Positions 45,078-53,511 of a DNA stretch of 64,000 nucleotides are shown here, piece after piece. The DNA is from Variovorax sp. IB41 (GTDB lineage Bacteria; Pseudomonadota; Gammaproteobacteria; Burkholderiales; Burkholderiaceae_C). The position numbers were made by a program, and so were the translations under genes. The DNA is taken from contig NZ_JAEFCB010000006.1 in NCBI RefSeq assembly GCF_016405905.1, positions 186,001 to 250,000 of the forward strand. The letters run 5' to 3'. Below the pieces are notes generated by a model. It saw only the letters and a list, made by a program, of their open reading frames with translations, had not been told where the DNA came from and ran no database searches. Numbering within the stretch: the stretch's first letter is position 1; every line of letters starts with the position of its first letter.

Positions 45078-46112
45078 TCAACGCAATGCGCGCTGCACCC
45101 AGCGAAGGGGTGCCAGGAGCCTCCAGGAGCGCGAATTCAGGATGGCGGCGAGGCGCTGCTCGCTCTGGGTGGCCTGCTGGGCGAGCGATGCCTCCAGCCG
45201 CCGGCATTCGGCCTCGGACTTCGCGCGCGCTTCGTCCCATGCGGCACGCTCGGCATTCATCGACAAGGCCCACGCACTGCGTTCTTCGAACTCTTTCTGA
45301 AGCGCCACATGCCGGGCCTCGAGTTCGGCGTGCTCCTTGTGCAGTCCGGAAGCCCAGTGCATGACATTCTGCTGATCCGCATACAGATCGTTGCCGGCTT
45401 CGGCAAACAGATTGGGAGCCAGCGGCGGCAGCAAATCCTCATTCGCAGCGCAGACAGCGACGAAGTACATCGCCCGGTCTGCGCTCTGGGTCTGCACCTT
45501 CAACTGATCGCCCGACAGGAGCAAGGCCTCGTAGTTGCGAGCGCTTCCTTCCAGAGGAAACAGCGCCGACGCAGTCAGGAAGCGCTGGGCAAAGTATCGG
45601 TTGGCGGGGAAGAAACGACCCAGCAGCGCATCGAGTTCGTCGAAATACAGCTCCTTGACGTGAAACTCGTTCACGTAGTTTCTTTCGTCCGAGTACACCT
45701 TCTTGTTGGGCGAAGAGATGACCAGGATGCCCGAAGGCTTCAGCACGCGCCGCAACTCTCCCAGCATTTCCTCCTGCTGCGCCAGGTGCTCGAGCGTCTC
45801 GAAAGACACGGCGACATCGACGCTGGCATCTTCCAGGGGAATGGCAGTTGCACTGCCTTGGACGAACCTCAGATTGGTCTGTGCGGCGTAGCGTTGCCGG
45901 GCATGCTCGACGGCTTCATTCGAGATGTCCACCCCGACCACGGAGCCCGCCGTGTTCGCCAGCAGCGCGGAGCCGTAACCCTCGCCGCAGGCAATGTCCA
46001 ACACATCGCGCCCCGCGCACAGCGACTGCATCCACCCATACCGGTGCATGTGCTCGTAGCGGATCTCGCCCTGTTCCGTGGGAATGAACCGTTCACCGGT
46101 GAAATTCAACAT
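45078..46112 (-). CDS. Class I SAM methyltransferase with C-terminal coiled coil and SWRLLAPLR motif
   Basis: A 344-residue protein. Residues 1-200 are a methyltransferase: VLDIACGEGYGSALLA (motif I, 38-50), VVGVDISNEAVEHAR, SFETLEHLAQQEEMLGEL and LRRVLKPSGILVISSPN. From about residue 255 to 326 an uninterrupted heptad-rich helix follows (EHAELEARHVALQKEF, AWDEARAKSEAECRRLEASL). The last 18 residues contain SRSWRLLAPLRW. A methyltransferase plus coiled coil recalls WbdD-type chain terminators that measure O-antigen length, but no kinase domain is present. It sits 27 bases after rfbC on the same strand and is probably the last gene of the rhamnose operon. Confidence 0.85.
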   Translation of the reverse strand: MLNFTGERFIPTEQGEIRYEHMHRYGWMQSLCAGRDVLDIACGEGYGSALLANTAGSVVGVDISNEAVEHARQRYAAQTNLRFVQGSATAIPLEDASVDVAVSFETLEHLAQQEEMLGELRRVLKPSGILVISSPNKKVYSDERNYVNEFHVKELYFDELDALLGRFFPANRYFAQRFLTASALFPLEGSARNYEALLLSGDQLKVQTQSADRAMYFVAVCAANEDLLPPLAPNLFAEAGNDLYADQQNVMHWASGLHKEHAELEARHVALQKEFEERSAWALSMNAERAAWDEARAKSEAECRRLEASLAQQATQSEQRLAAILNSRSWRLLAPLRWVQRALR

Positions 46113-46139
46113 GAGGTCAATTTTTCTTGAAATACGAAG

Positions 46140-46688
46140 TCAGTCGAACGTTTCAGCCGAGCGCAAGGGCGTGGCGCCGGCATCCTTGGCCGACAATTGG
46201 GGGGCGGAGCCGACCTCCGGCCAGCCGATCGCCAGGTCGCTGTCGTTCCAGATGATCGCGCGCTCATGTGACGGCGCGTAGTAGCCCGTGGTCTTGTAGA
46301 GAAATTCCGCCGTCTCGCTCAGCACCAGAAAGCCGTGCGCAAAGCCCTCCGGAACCCACAGTTGCTTGTGGTTTTCCTCGCTCAATTCGACGCCGACCCA
46401 TTGGCCGAACGTCGGCGACGACTTGCGGATGTCCACGGCCACATCGAACACAGCGCCCTTCACCACGCGCACCAGCTTGCCCTGCGGTTGCTGTATTTGA
46501 TAGTGAAGGCCTCGCAGGACACCCTTCGCCGAGCGCGAATGGTTGTCCTGCACGAATTCCACATGCTTGCCGACAGCCTCATCGAAGGCCTTTTGATTGA
46601 AACTCTCGAAGAAGAAACCGCGTGCGTCGCCGAACACCTTGGGTTCGATCACGATCACTTCAGGGATCGCAGTAGGCGTGGCCTTCAT
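46140..46688 (-). CDS. rfbC: dTDP-4-dehydrorhamnose 3,5-epimerase
   Basis: A 182-residue cupin epimerase of normal length: [44 protein letters not shown] (catalytic His region), [37 protein letters not shown] and [19 protein letters not shown] (catalytic Tyr/Asp side). It makes dTDP-4-keto-L-rhamnose. The ATG overlaps the stop of rfbA by four bases, so the gene is coupled to it; an in-frame upstream start is rejected because it would run over rfbA. Confidence 0.95.
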   Translation of the reverse strand: MKATPTAIPEVIVIEPKVFGDARGFFFESFNQKAFDEAVGKHVEFVQDNHSRSAKGVLRGLHYQIQQPQGKLVRVVKGAVFDVAVDIRKSSPTFGQWVGVELSEENHKQLWVPEGFAHGFLVLSETAEFLYKTTGYYAPSHERAIIWNDSDLAIGWPEVGSAPQLSAKDAGATPLRSAETFD

Positions 46689-47581
46689 GAGCGCACCTCG
46701 TCGTTCAGCAGGTGCTTGAGGTACTTGCCGTAGCCGCTCTTCTCCAGCGGTGCGGCGAGCTTGGTGAGCTGCTCGGTCGTGATGAAACCGTTGCGCCATG
46801 CAATTTCTTCAGGACATGCGATCTTCAGGCCCTGCCGATGCTCCAGCGTGGCGATAAATTGCCCCGCCTCCAACAGGCTGTCGTGCGTTCCGGTGTCCAG
46901 CCACGCGTAACCGCGCTGCATGATCTGCACGTTCAACTGGTCAAGATCGAGATAGGCCTGATTCACCGCCGTGATTTCCAATTCGCCGCGCGCACTGGGT
47001 TTCACGGCTTTCGCAATGTCGACGACCTGGTTGTCGTAGAAGTAAAGCCCCGTCACCGCGTAGTTGCTCTTCGGCTTCAATGGCTTTTCTTCGATGCTGC
47101 TGGCCTTGCCCTTGGCATCGAAGGCCACGACGCCATAGCGCTCGGGGTCCTGCACGTGATAGGCGAACACGGTTGCGCCGCTCTGCTTGGTATCGGCGTC
47201 CGACAGCAAATGCACGAGGTCGTGCCCATAAAAAATGTTGTCCCCCAACACCAACGCGCTCGGGTCATTCCCCACGAACTTGTCCCCGATGATGAACGCC
47301 TGCGCCAGCCCGTCCGGGCTCGGCTGCACTGCGTACTGCAGGTTGATGCCCCACTGGCTGCCATCGCCCAGCAGCTGCTGGAAGCGCGGCGTGTCCTGCG
47401 GCGTGCTGATGATCAAAATGTCGCGCATGCCGCCCAGCATCAGCGTGCTCAGCGGGTAATAGATCATCGGCTTGTCGTACACCGGCAGCAGCTGCTTGCT
47501 CATGGCGAGCGTCGCGGGGTGCAGGCGGGTGCCCGAGCCGCCGGCGAGGATGATGCCCTTGCGTTGCGTCGTCTTGGTCAT
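46685..47581 (-). CDS. rfbA: Glucose-1-phosphate thymidylyltransferase
   Basis: A 298-residue enzyme making dTDP-glucose from glucose-1-phosphate and dTTP. Motifs are [39 protein letters not shown]-type start ([20 protein letters not shown]), [49 protein letters not shown] and [18 protein letters not shown]. Length and motifs are standard for RmlA. It lies between rfbD and rfbC in a minus-strand rfbBDAC operon; the gap to rfbD is 43 bases. Confidence 0.96.
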   Translation of the reverse strand: MTKTTQRKGIILAGGSGTRLHPATLAMSKQLLPVYDKPMIYYPLSTLMLGGMRDILIISTPQDTPRFQQLLGDGSQWGINLQYAVQPSPDGLAQAFIIGDKFVGNDPSALVLGDNIFYGHDLVHLLSDADTKQSGATVFAYHVQDPERYGVVAFDAKGKASSIEEKPLKPKSNYAVTGLYFYDNQVVDIAKAVKPSARGELEITAVNQAYLDLDQLNVQIMQRGYAWLDTGTHDSLLEAGQFIATLEHRQGLKIACPEEIAWRNGFITTEQLTKLAAPLEKSGYGKYLKHLLNDEVRS

Positions 47582-47624
47582 GGGATGTTCGTGTCTCTTG
47601 TCTTGCTCGGGTCTTGCGCTGCGC

Positions 47625-48515
47625 TCAGAAGGTCTCGCGCAACATGCGGGCGACGCCGGACTGCCACTCGGGCAGCACGAGGCCGAAGGTCGATTGCAGC
47701 TTCGTGGTGTCCAGGCGCGAGTTGTGCGGCCGCGTGGCCGGCGTCGGGAAGGCGGTGGTGGGCACGGGCTCGACCGCTTCGGGGCCGGCCTTGAGTTCGA
47801 CGCCCGCGGCCTTGGCCTGCTCGATCACGAAGCGCGCATAGCCGTGCCACGTGGTCACGCCACCGGCCACCGCGTGATAGAGCCCGGCCTTCGCCGGGTC
47901 CTGCAGCGTCGCGCGAATGGCGTGCGCGGTGATGTCGGCCAGCAGTTCCGCGCCGGTGGGCGCGCCGAACTGGTCGTCGATGACGGTGAGCTTGTCGCGC
48001 TCCTTGGCGATGCGCAGCATGGTCTTGGCGAAGTTGCCGCCGCGCGCGGCGTAGACCCAGCTGGTGCGAAAGATCAGGTGCTTCGCGCAGTGCTGCGCCA
48101 CCAGCTGCTCGCCTTCGAGCTTGGTGCTGCCGTAGACGCTGAGCGGGCCCGTGGCATCGTCTTCTTTCCACGGCTTGCTGCCGCTGCCATTGAAGACGTA
48201 GTCGGTCGAGTAATGGACCATCAATGCGCCGATCTGCTGCGCCGCTTCGGCCACCACGCCGGGTGAGGTGGCGTTGAGCTTGCGGGCAAAGTCGGGCTCG
48301 CTCTCGGCCTTGTCGACCGCGGTGTGCGCGGCGGCATTGACGATGACGTCCGGGCGCACCTTGAGCACCGTTTCGGCCAACTGCTCGGGGCGGCTGAAGT
48401 CGGCGTGGAAGTCGGTGCTGTCGAAATCGAGCGCGACCAGTTCACCCAGGGGCGCGAGGCTGCGCTGCAGTTCCCAGCCGACCTGTCCGCCCTTGCCCAG
48501 CAGCAGCAGCTTCAT
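47625..48515 (-). CDS. rfbD: dTDP-4-dehydrorhamnose reductase
   Basis: A 296-residue [20 protein letters not shown] (NADPH-binding), [42 protein letters not shown] (Thr and Asp of the active site), [14 protein letters not shown] (Tyr-x-x-x-Lys), [18 protein letters not shown] and [15 protein letters not shown]. It performs the last step to dTDP-L-rhamnose. The ATG overlaps the rfbB stop by four bases. A longer upstream frame exists but lies inside rfbB and is not used. Confidence 0.95.
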   Translation of the reverse strand: MKLLLLGKGGQVGWELQRSLAPLGELVALDFDSTDFHADFSRPEQLAETVLKVRPDVIVNAAAHTAVDKAESEPDFARKLNATSPGVVAEAAQQIGALMVHYSTDYVFNGSGSKPWKEDDATGPLSVYGSTKLEGEQLVAQHCAKHLIFRTSWVYAARGGNFAKTMLRIAKERDKLTVIDDQFGAPTGAELLADITAHAIRATLQDPAKAGLYHAVAGGVTTWHGYARFVIEQAKAAGVELKAGPEAVEPVPTTAFPTPATRPHNSRLDTTKLQSTFGLVLPEWQSGVARMLRETF

Positions 48516-49609
48516 GCGGTGGCTTTCGCAGATCCGGCAGATCCGGCCGGTGCGGCGTCGTATTGCTTTTCGACCCACTCGCGGTACGCGCCGCTTTGCA
48601 CGTTGCGCACCCACTCGCCGTTCGCCAGGTACCACTCGACGGTCTTGCGGATGCCGCTGTCGAAAGTTTCTGCGGGCTTCCAGCCGAGCTCGCGCTCGAG
48701 CTTGCGCGCATCGATGGCGTAGCGGCGGTCGTGGCCGGGGCGGTCGGTGACGTAGGTGATCTGTTCCTTGTACGGCTTGCCGTCGGCCTTGGGGCTCAGC
48801 TCGTCGAGGAGCGCGCAGACGGTGTTGACGATCTCGATGTTGGGCTTCTCGTTCCAGCCGCCCACGTTGTAGGTCTCGCCGAGCTTGCCCGCTTCGAGCA
48901 CGCGGCGGATGGCGCTGCAGTGGTCCTTCACGTAGAGCCAGTCGCGCACCTGCATGCCGTCGCCGTACACCGGGAGCGGCTTGCCTGCGAGTGCGTTGAC
49001 GATCATCAACGGGATGAGTTTCTCGGGGAAGTGGAACGGCCCGTAGTTGTTCGAGCAGTTGGTGGTGACCACCGGCAGGCCGTAGGTGTGGTGCCATGCG
49101 CGCACGAGGTGGTCGCTGGCGGCCTTGCTGGCCGAGTACGGGCTGTTGGGCTCGTACTTGTTCTCTTCGGTGAAGGCCGGATCGGTCTTGGAGAGCGAGC
49201 CGTAGACCTCGTCGGTGGACACGTGCAGGAAGCGGAACGCAGCCTTCTGGTCGGCCGGCAGCGCGCCCCAATAGCCGCGCACCGATTCGAGCAGGCGGAA
49301 GGTGCCGAGCACGTTGGTCTGCACGAAGTCTTCCGGGCCGTGGATCGAGCGGTCGACGTGCGATTCCGCGGCAAAGTTAACGATCGCTCGCGGTTTGTGT
49401 TCGGCCAGCAGGCGGTCGAGCAGCGCGCTGTCGCCGATGTCGCCCTGCACGAAGATGTGGCCGGGGTTGTCCTTGAGCGACGCGAGCGTCTCGAGGTTGC
49501 CCGCGTAGGTCAGTTTGTCGAGGTTCACGACCGGCTCGTTGCCTTGCGCAATCCAGTCGAGCACGAAGTTGGCGCCAATGAAGCCGGCGCCGCCGGTTAC
49601 CAGGATCAT
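48512..49609 (-). CDS. rfbB: dTDP-glucose 4,6-dehydratase
   Basis: A 365-residue extended [97 protein letters not shown] (Thr-Asp-Glu catalytic), [42 protein letters not shown] and [10 protein letters not shown]. It heads the rfbBDAC operon. AGGGAA precedes the ATG. On the minus strand GATAAT near 49668-49663 is a possible -10, but no good -35 accompanies it. The C-terminus is slightly extended with an alanine/glycine-rich tail. Confidence 0.96.
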   Translation of the reverse strand: MILVTGGAGFIGANFVLDWIAQGNEPVVNLDKLTYAGNLETLASLKDNPGHIFVQGDIGDSALLDRLLAEHKPRAIVNFAAESHVDRSIHGPEDFVQTNVLGTFRLLESVRGYWGALPADQKAAFRFLHVSTDEVYGSLSKTDPAFTEENKYEPNSPYSASKAASDHLVRAWHHTYGLPVVTTNCSNNYGPFHFPEKLIPLMIVNALAGKPLPVYGDGMQVRDWLYVKDHCSAIRRVLEAGKLGETYNVGGWNEKPNIEIVNTVCALLDELSPKADGKPYKEQITYVTDRPGHDRRYAIDARKLERELGWKPAETFDSGIRKTVEWYLANGEWVRNVQSGAYREWVEKQYDAAPAGSAGSAKATA

Positions 49610-49697
49610 GGGATTCCCTGTTGTTTGTCTGAACGATCGCCCTCGGCGAATGTGAATGGAAGATTATCCCACCGGGCCGCAGGGCCGAAATCCAGGC

Positions 49698-49726
49698 TTG
49701 GTGCCCTCGAAAGCCCCACCTACAAT
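49698..49726 (+). promoter_or_regulatory. Promoter for the riboswitch-dadA transcript
   Basis: TTGGTG (49698-49703) and TACAAT (49721-49726) are separated by exactly 17 bases. The -10 matches five of six positions. Transcription would begin near 49733, right where the first glycine aptamer starts, which supports the assignment. Confidence 0.65.
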
Positions 49727-49734
49727 CGCCCCAC

Positions 49735-49946
49735 TGCAGGAGAGCGGGCCATCCCGGTGGCCCTACCGAAGGCGCAAACTCCCATAAACGCTCAGGTCGG
49801 CCCGAACAGGGGGTCAGTACTGCATCACATCGAACGCCGTCTGGAGAGCCATCGCACCCGCAAAGGTGTCGCGATGCACCGAAGGAGCAAACCCGTTGCA
49901 AGGTGCAACAGAGGTGAATCTCTCAGGTACCGAGGACAGGGGGAGC
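49735..49946 (+). promoter_or_regulatory. Tandem glycine riboswitch
   Basis: Two consecutive glycine aptamers are visible. The first (about 49735-49812) has GCAGGAGAGC, CTACCGAAGGCGCAAAC and AAACGCTCAGGTC. The second (about 49839-49946) has CTGGAGAGCC, GCACCGAAGGAGCAAACC, a longer internal hairpin (CGTTGCAAGGTGCAACAG), AATCTCTCAGGTACCG and AGGACAGGGGG. The ACCGAAGG-GCAAAC core and CTCAGGTA-type element are the conserved parts of this class. A hairpin-rich stretch separates it from the dadA ATG at 50048, so control of translation or early termination is possible. Confidence 0.9.
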
Positions 49947-49948
49947 GG

Positions 49949-49994
49949 CAACTTGGACGGCGGACGTCCGGTTGCTTGCTATTGAACCAATAGC
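49949..49994 (+). promoter_or_regulatory. Possible riboswitch expression platform hairpins
   Basis: After the second aptamer, CAAC-TTGGACG...CGTCCG-GTTG can pair imperfectly (about 49949-49974). GCTATTG-AAC-CAATAGC (49978-49994) is a perfect 7-base-pair hairpin. Neither is followed by a T-run, so intrinsic termination is not supported. Confidence 0.4.
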
Positions 49995-50047
49995 ACCCAA
50001 CAGCATCTTGCCCGCCATTCAAGCGCTGCACCTCAAAGGTACTTGCA

Positions 50048-51349
50048 ATGCGCGTGATCGTTCTTGGCGCCGGCCTGCTCGGCGTGACTTCGGCTTATTA
50101 CCTCCAGCAACTCGGCCACGAAGTGACCGTGATCGACCGGCAGGCCACCCCGGCCGCCGAAACCAGCTTCGCCAATGGCGGGCAAATATCAGTCAGCCAC
50201 GCCGAGCCCTGGGCCAACCCCAGCGCGCCGCTCAAGGTGCTGCAGTGGCTGGGCAAGGAAGACGCCCCGCTGCTCTTTCGCATCCGCGCCGACATGCGCC
50301 AGTGGCTCTGGGGCCTGCAGTTTTTGCGCGAATGCACGCCGGCGCGCACCAGGCACAACATCGAACAGATCGTGCGCCTGGGCACCTACAGCCGCGACAC
50401 GCTGCAGCAACTGCGCCGCGACACGGGCCTGAGTTACGACCAGCGCACGCAGGGCATCCTGCATTTCTATACGACGCAAAAGGAGTTCGACGGCGCGCTC
50501 AAGCCCGCAGAGCAGATGCGCGCTCTCGGCTGCGAACGGCTGGTGATCTCGGCCGACGAGGCCGTGAAGATCGAGCCAGCGCTCGCCCACATCCGACCCC
50601 AACTGGCCGGCGCCACCTACACGGCCGAAGACGAATCCGGCGATGCCAACCGCTTCGCGCGCGAACTGGTCGGCCTCGCGGCCGCGGCCGGCGTGAAGTT
50701 CCTCATGAGCCACACGGTGACCGCGCTGCGCGAAGCCGGCGGCAGCATCGACCACGTCGAGGCGACCGACAGCGAAGGGCGCTTCCAGCGCATCCGCGGC
50801 GATGCCTTCGTGCTCGCGATGGGATCGCTCAGCCCGCTGTACGCCGCGCCGCTGGGCATCCGCCTGCCGATCTATCCGGCCAAGGGCTATTCGGTGACGC
50901 TGCCCGTCAAGGACGCGTCCAAGGCGCACCAGGTCTCGCTGACCGACGACGAATTCAAGCTCGTGTTCTCGCGCTACACATCGGAATCGGGCGACCGCCT
51001 GCGCATCGCCGGCACGGCCGAACTCAACGGCTACGACCGCGACCTGAACCGCGTGCGCTGCGAAGCCATCGTGCGCCGCGTCGAGGAGCTCTTCCCCGGC
51101 GCCGGCGACACCACGCAAGCCCAGTTCTGGACGGGCCTTCGCCCCGCGACCCCGAGCAACGTGCCGATGATCGGCAAGACCAAGCTGCCGAACCTGTACC
51201 TGAACACCGGCCACGGCACGCTCGGCTGGACGCACGCGTGCGGCTCGGGCAAGTCGATCGCGCGGATCGTGAGCGGGCTCGTGCCGGAGGTGGACTTCGC
51301 GTTCACCGGCATGCCAGCACCGCAGCCGCGCGTGCTGCAGCCGGCCTGA
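50048..51349 (+). CDS. dadA: D-amino acid dehydrogenase (DadA-like FAD oxidoreductase)
   Basis: A 433-residue flavoprotein of the DAO family. VIVLGAGLLGVTSAYYLQQLGHEV is the FAD-binding Rossmann start, followed by VIDRQATPAAETSFANGGQISVSHAEPWANP, a signature of the DadA small subunit. The middle has DESGDANRFARELVGLAAAAG and the C-terminus has FWTGLRPATPSNVPMIG and NTGHGTLGWTHACGSGK. It oxidises D-amino acids (classically D-alanine), passing electrons to the respiratory chain. The tandem glycine aptamer upstream suggests induction by glycine, so a role in glycine or D-amino-acid overflow is plausible. The start has no strong ribosome site. Confidence 0.9.
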   Translation: MRVIVLGAGLLGVTSAYYLQQLGHEVTVIDRQATPAAETSFANGGQISVSHAEPWANPSAPLKVLQWLGKEDAPLLFRIRADMRQWLWGLQFLRECTPARTRHNIEQIVRLGTYSRDTLQQLRRDTGLSYDQRTQGILHFYTTQKEFDGALKPAEQMRALGCERLVISADEAVKIEPALAHIRPQLAGATYTAEDESGDANRFARELVGLAAAAGVKFLMSHTVTALREAGGSIDHVEATDSEGRFQRIRGDAFVLAMGSLSPLYAAPLGIRLPIYPAKGYSVTLPVKDASKAHQVSLTDDEFKLVFSRYTSESGDRLRIAGTAELNGYDRDLNRVRCEAIVRRVEELFPGAGDTTQAQFWTGLRPATPSNVPMIGKTKLPNLYLNTGHGTLGWTHACGSGKSIARIVSGLVPEVDFAFTGMPAPQPRVLQPA

Positions 51350-51359
51350 TCGCGGCCCG

Positions 51360-52637
51360 TCAATCCTTGCTGGTGAACACCGTCAACACACCGGTGTAGC
51401 CATACAGGTGGTGCCGGGCGATTTCGCCCGCGGCGAAGAAGCCGACCAGCGGCACGTCGCCCAGCGCGTGGCGCACGATCTGCAGCTCGGCGCCCGGGGC
51501 GCCGAAGTGCGGGCCGCCACGTCCGGAGCAGCTCACGTACACCGCGCCCGCGATGCGGCGCGCGGGGTGCGGCGCTGCTTCGGCTTCGCCCGCGGCGACG
51601 GCGCGGGCGGTCGCCAGCGTCTGCTCTTCGGGCTCCAGCTCTTCGCGGATCTCCGCGCAGATGCGCATCAGGTCCGCGCGCGCAGCCTGCGCGTTGCGGC
51701 GGCAGAAGGTCAGCCGCATGCCGGCCTCGGCCGTGTCGGCGATCGCGATGCCGCGGCGCGTCGGGTCCAGGCCGATGATGTGGCGCACCAGCACGTCGGC
51801 GCCCAGGTCACCGGTGCGGCGCACGCCGTCGCTGCCCGCGTCGGCCAGGCCGACCAGCGTGTTGCGTACCGCGTCGATGGCCTCCTGCGGGCGTTCGAGC
51901 GAGACCTGCAGGTCGGCCAGCAGCACGTCCAGCGCGGGCTCGCCGTCCAGCTTGAGCAGCAGGTTGCCGTCGGCTTCGGTGATTTCGCGCTCGCGCACGC
52001 CCGAGCGCAGCGGCTGGCAGCCCTGCGTGACGCGCGACACCAGCCGCACGCCCTCGCCGAACACCACGCCCGACAGGCCCCCCGAGAACACGCCGCCCGC
52101 GGCGCCGTGCCCGCGGATGTTGCCGTTGCCGCCGACCGCGAACTGCAGCGCGCCGCCGCGGCCCGACGAGAGGCCGCCGAAGAGGTAGCCGGTGTCGACG
52201 CGGCCGGCCATCTCGCCGATCAGCTCGGTGAGATCGGGCGTCGCGGGGTCGGCGTGCACGAGCGCGGTGTGCGCCTCGAAACCGCTCATCTCCGAATTGC
52301 CGAGCGGCGCCACGCCCGAGAACACGCGGTACTGGTCGCTGGGCAGCGCGCAGAGCATGAGGCTCATGCCGGGCTCGTCGAAGTACTCGGCGTTGTTGGC
52401 CGAGACGCCGATGCCCACGGTGCCCGACCAGTCGGTCACCTCCGGCAGCTCGGCGCCGAGGTGATCCAGGATCTCCTGCGCCTCGGAGGCGTAGTGGTCG
52501 GTGATGTAGAGGAGCCCGAGCGTGGGCGACGACGCGTAGTCGGGCAGTGCCATCTGCGCGCGCAACTGGGCCAGCACGAGGCCGGCCGCCATGCGCCATT
52601 GCGGATGGGTGGCATGACCCGTGGGAAACAACTTCAT
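51360..52637 (-). CDS. FIST domain protein (FIST_N and FIST_C)
   Basis: A 425-residue protein without obvious signal or membrane segments. FIST_N covers the first half (LLYITDHYASEAQEILDHLGAELPEV, WSGTVGIGVSANNAEYFDEPGMSLML, GYLFGGLSSGRGGALQFAVGG, GVFSGGLSGVVFGEGVRLVSRVTQGCQPL). FIST_C covers the second (GADVLVRHIIGLDPTRRGIAIAD, VYVSCSGRGGPHFGAPGAELQIVRHALGDVPLVGFFAAGEIA). FIST domains are thought to sense small ligands, possibly amino acids; here the protein stands alone rather than fused to a kinase or cyclase. Its stop is ten bases from the convergent dadA stop and it lies downstream of phaM on the same strand. Confidence 0.85.
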   Translation of the reverse strand: MKLFPTGHATHPQWRMAAGLVLAQLRAQMALPDYASSPTLGLLYITDHYASEAQEILDHLGAELPEVTDWSGTVGIGVSANNAEYFDEPGMSLMLCALPSDQYRVFSGVAPLGNSEMSGFEAHTALVHADPATPDLTELIGEMAGRVDTGYLFGGLSSGRGGALQFAVGGNGNIRGHGAAGGVFSGGLSGVVFGEGVRLVSRVTQGCQPLRSGVREREITEADGNLLLKLDGEPALDVLLADLQVSLERPQEAIDAVRNTLVGLADAGSDGVRRTGDLGADVLVRHIIGLDPTRRGIAIADTAEAGMRLTFCRRNAQAARADLMRICAEIREELEPEEQTLATARAVAAGEAEAAPHPARRIAGAVYVSCSGRGGPHFGAPGAELQIVRHALGDVPLVGFFAAGEIARHHLYGYTGVLTVFTSKD

Positions 52638-52681
52638 GATGCGTGCCAACCCGTTCTCTTCAAAGTGGAATGTGTGTGACG

Positions 52682-53446
52682 TCAGCGGCGGCCGGTGGTT
52701 CGCTTGCGGGCGGCGGCCGACGTCTTTTTCTTTGCGGCGGGCGTTGCCGCCTTCTTGGCCGAGGTTCTCGCCGCGGTTTTGGCTGCGGGCTTCTTGGCGG
52801 CGGCCGTCTTGCCCATCGCCTTGCCGACCACGTCGGCCAGCGGCTGGGCCATGGCGGGGACCTTGAGCTGGGCGGCGTCCTGCAGCGCCGAACTGGCGAT
52901 CTGCTGGAACTGCTCGGTCAGAGAGCCCCACCACTGCATCGGATCGACCACGCCGGCGCCATCGGCGGCAGCCGCCTTGCTGCGCGGCTTTTTCTTCGGT
53001 GCCGGTGCTTCTTCTTCCTCGATCTCAGTCTCTTCTTCTTCCTCCTCGACCGGCTCCGGTTCGGGGGCGGCGGCTGCTGCAAAGGGCGCGGGCGCCGGAG
53101 CTGCGGCGGCCGCCTGCTTGGTGAACGCGCTCGCCAGGTCTTCCATCCGCACGTTCATGCCGCGCAGGGTCGAGAGCGTCATCTTCTGCACCTCGAGCGC
53201 CTGGATCGTGGCCTTGAGCGCATGGCCGTTCTGCTCGAGCCAGTACTGCACGGTCTTGAGTTCCTGGATGCGCTTGTCGACTTCTTCCACGCTCAGCGTG
53301 GGCGCCACCCAGCTCGCCAGGCTCGGGATGCCCGGCACCGACGAGGCGGCGCCGGTGCCCGCCGCGGCGCCCCCGGCCAGGTTCTTCAGGAAGTCGAATC
53401 CGGGGACGAACTGGCTGAAGTTGAAAGGTTGGCTGGCGTTGGTCAT
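52682..53446 (-). CDS. phaM: PhaM family polyhydroxyalkanoate granule regulatory protein
   Basis: A 254-residue protein. The conserved N-terminal domain (FVPGFDFLKNLAGG, WVAPTLSVEEVDKRIQELKTVQYWLEQNGHALKATIQALEVQKMTLSTL in several segments) matches PhaM. The middle is alanine/proline- and glutamate-rich (residues about 110-150) and the C-terminus is lysine/alanine-rich with AAKKP and SAKKAATPAAKKK repeats, like a histone-type DNA-binding tail. PhaM activates PHA synthase and tethers granules to the nucleoid, aiding partition at division. The MQWWGSLTEQFQQIASSAL segment is a second conserved block. The acidic-then-basic layout is expected for the family. Confidence 0.9.
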   Translation of the reverse strand: MTNASQPFNFSQFVPGFDFLKNLAGGAAAGTGAASSVPGIPSLASWVAPTLSVEEVDKRIQELKTVQYWLEQNGHALKATIQALEVQKMTLSTLRGMNVRMEDLASAFTKQAAAAAPAPAPFAAAAAPEPEPVEEEEEETEIEEEEAPAPKKKPRSKAAAADGAGVVDPMQWWGSLTEQFQQIASSALQDAAQLKVPAMAQPLADVVGKAMGKTAAAKKPAAKTAARTSAKKAATPAAKKKTSAAARKRTTGRR

Positions 53447-53511
53447 GCGGGAGGTCTCCAGGCTGGGTTTTCTTGTGCTGCCAGCTTACTCCAAGCCTCC
53501 GGCGTCCGGCC

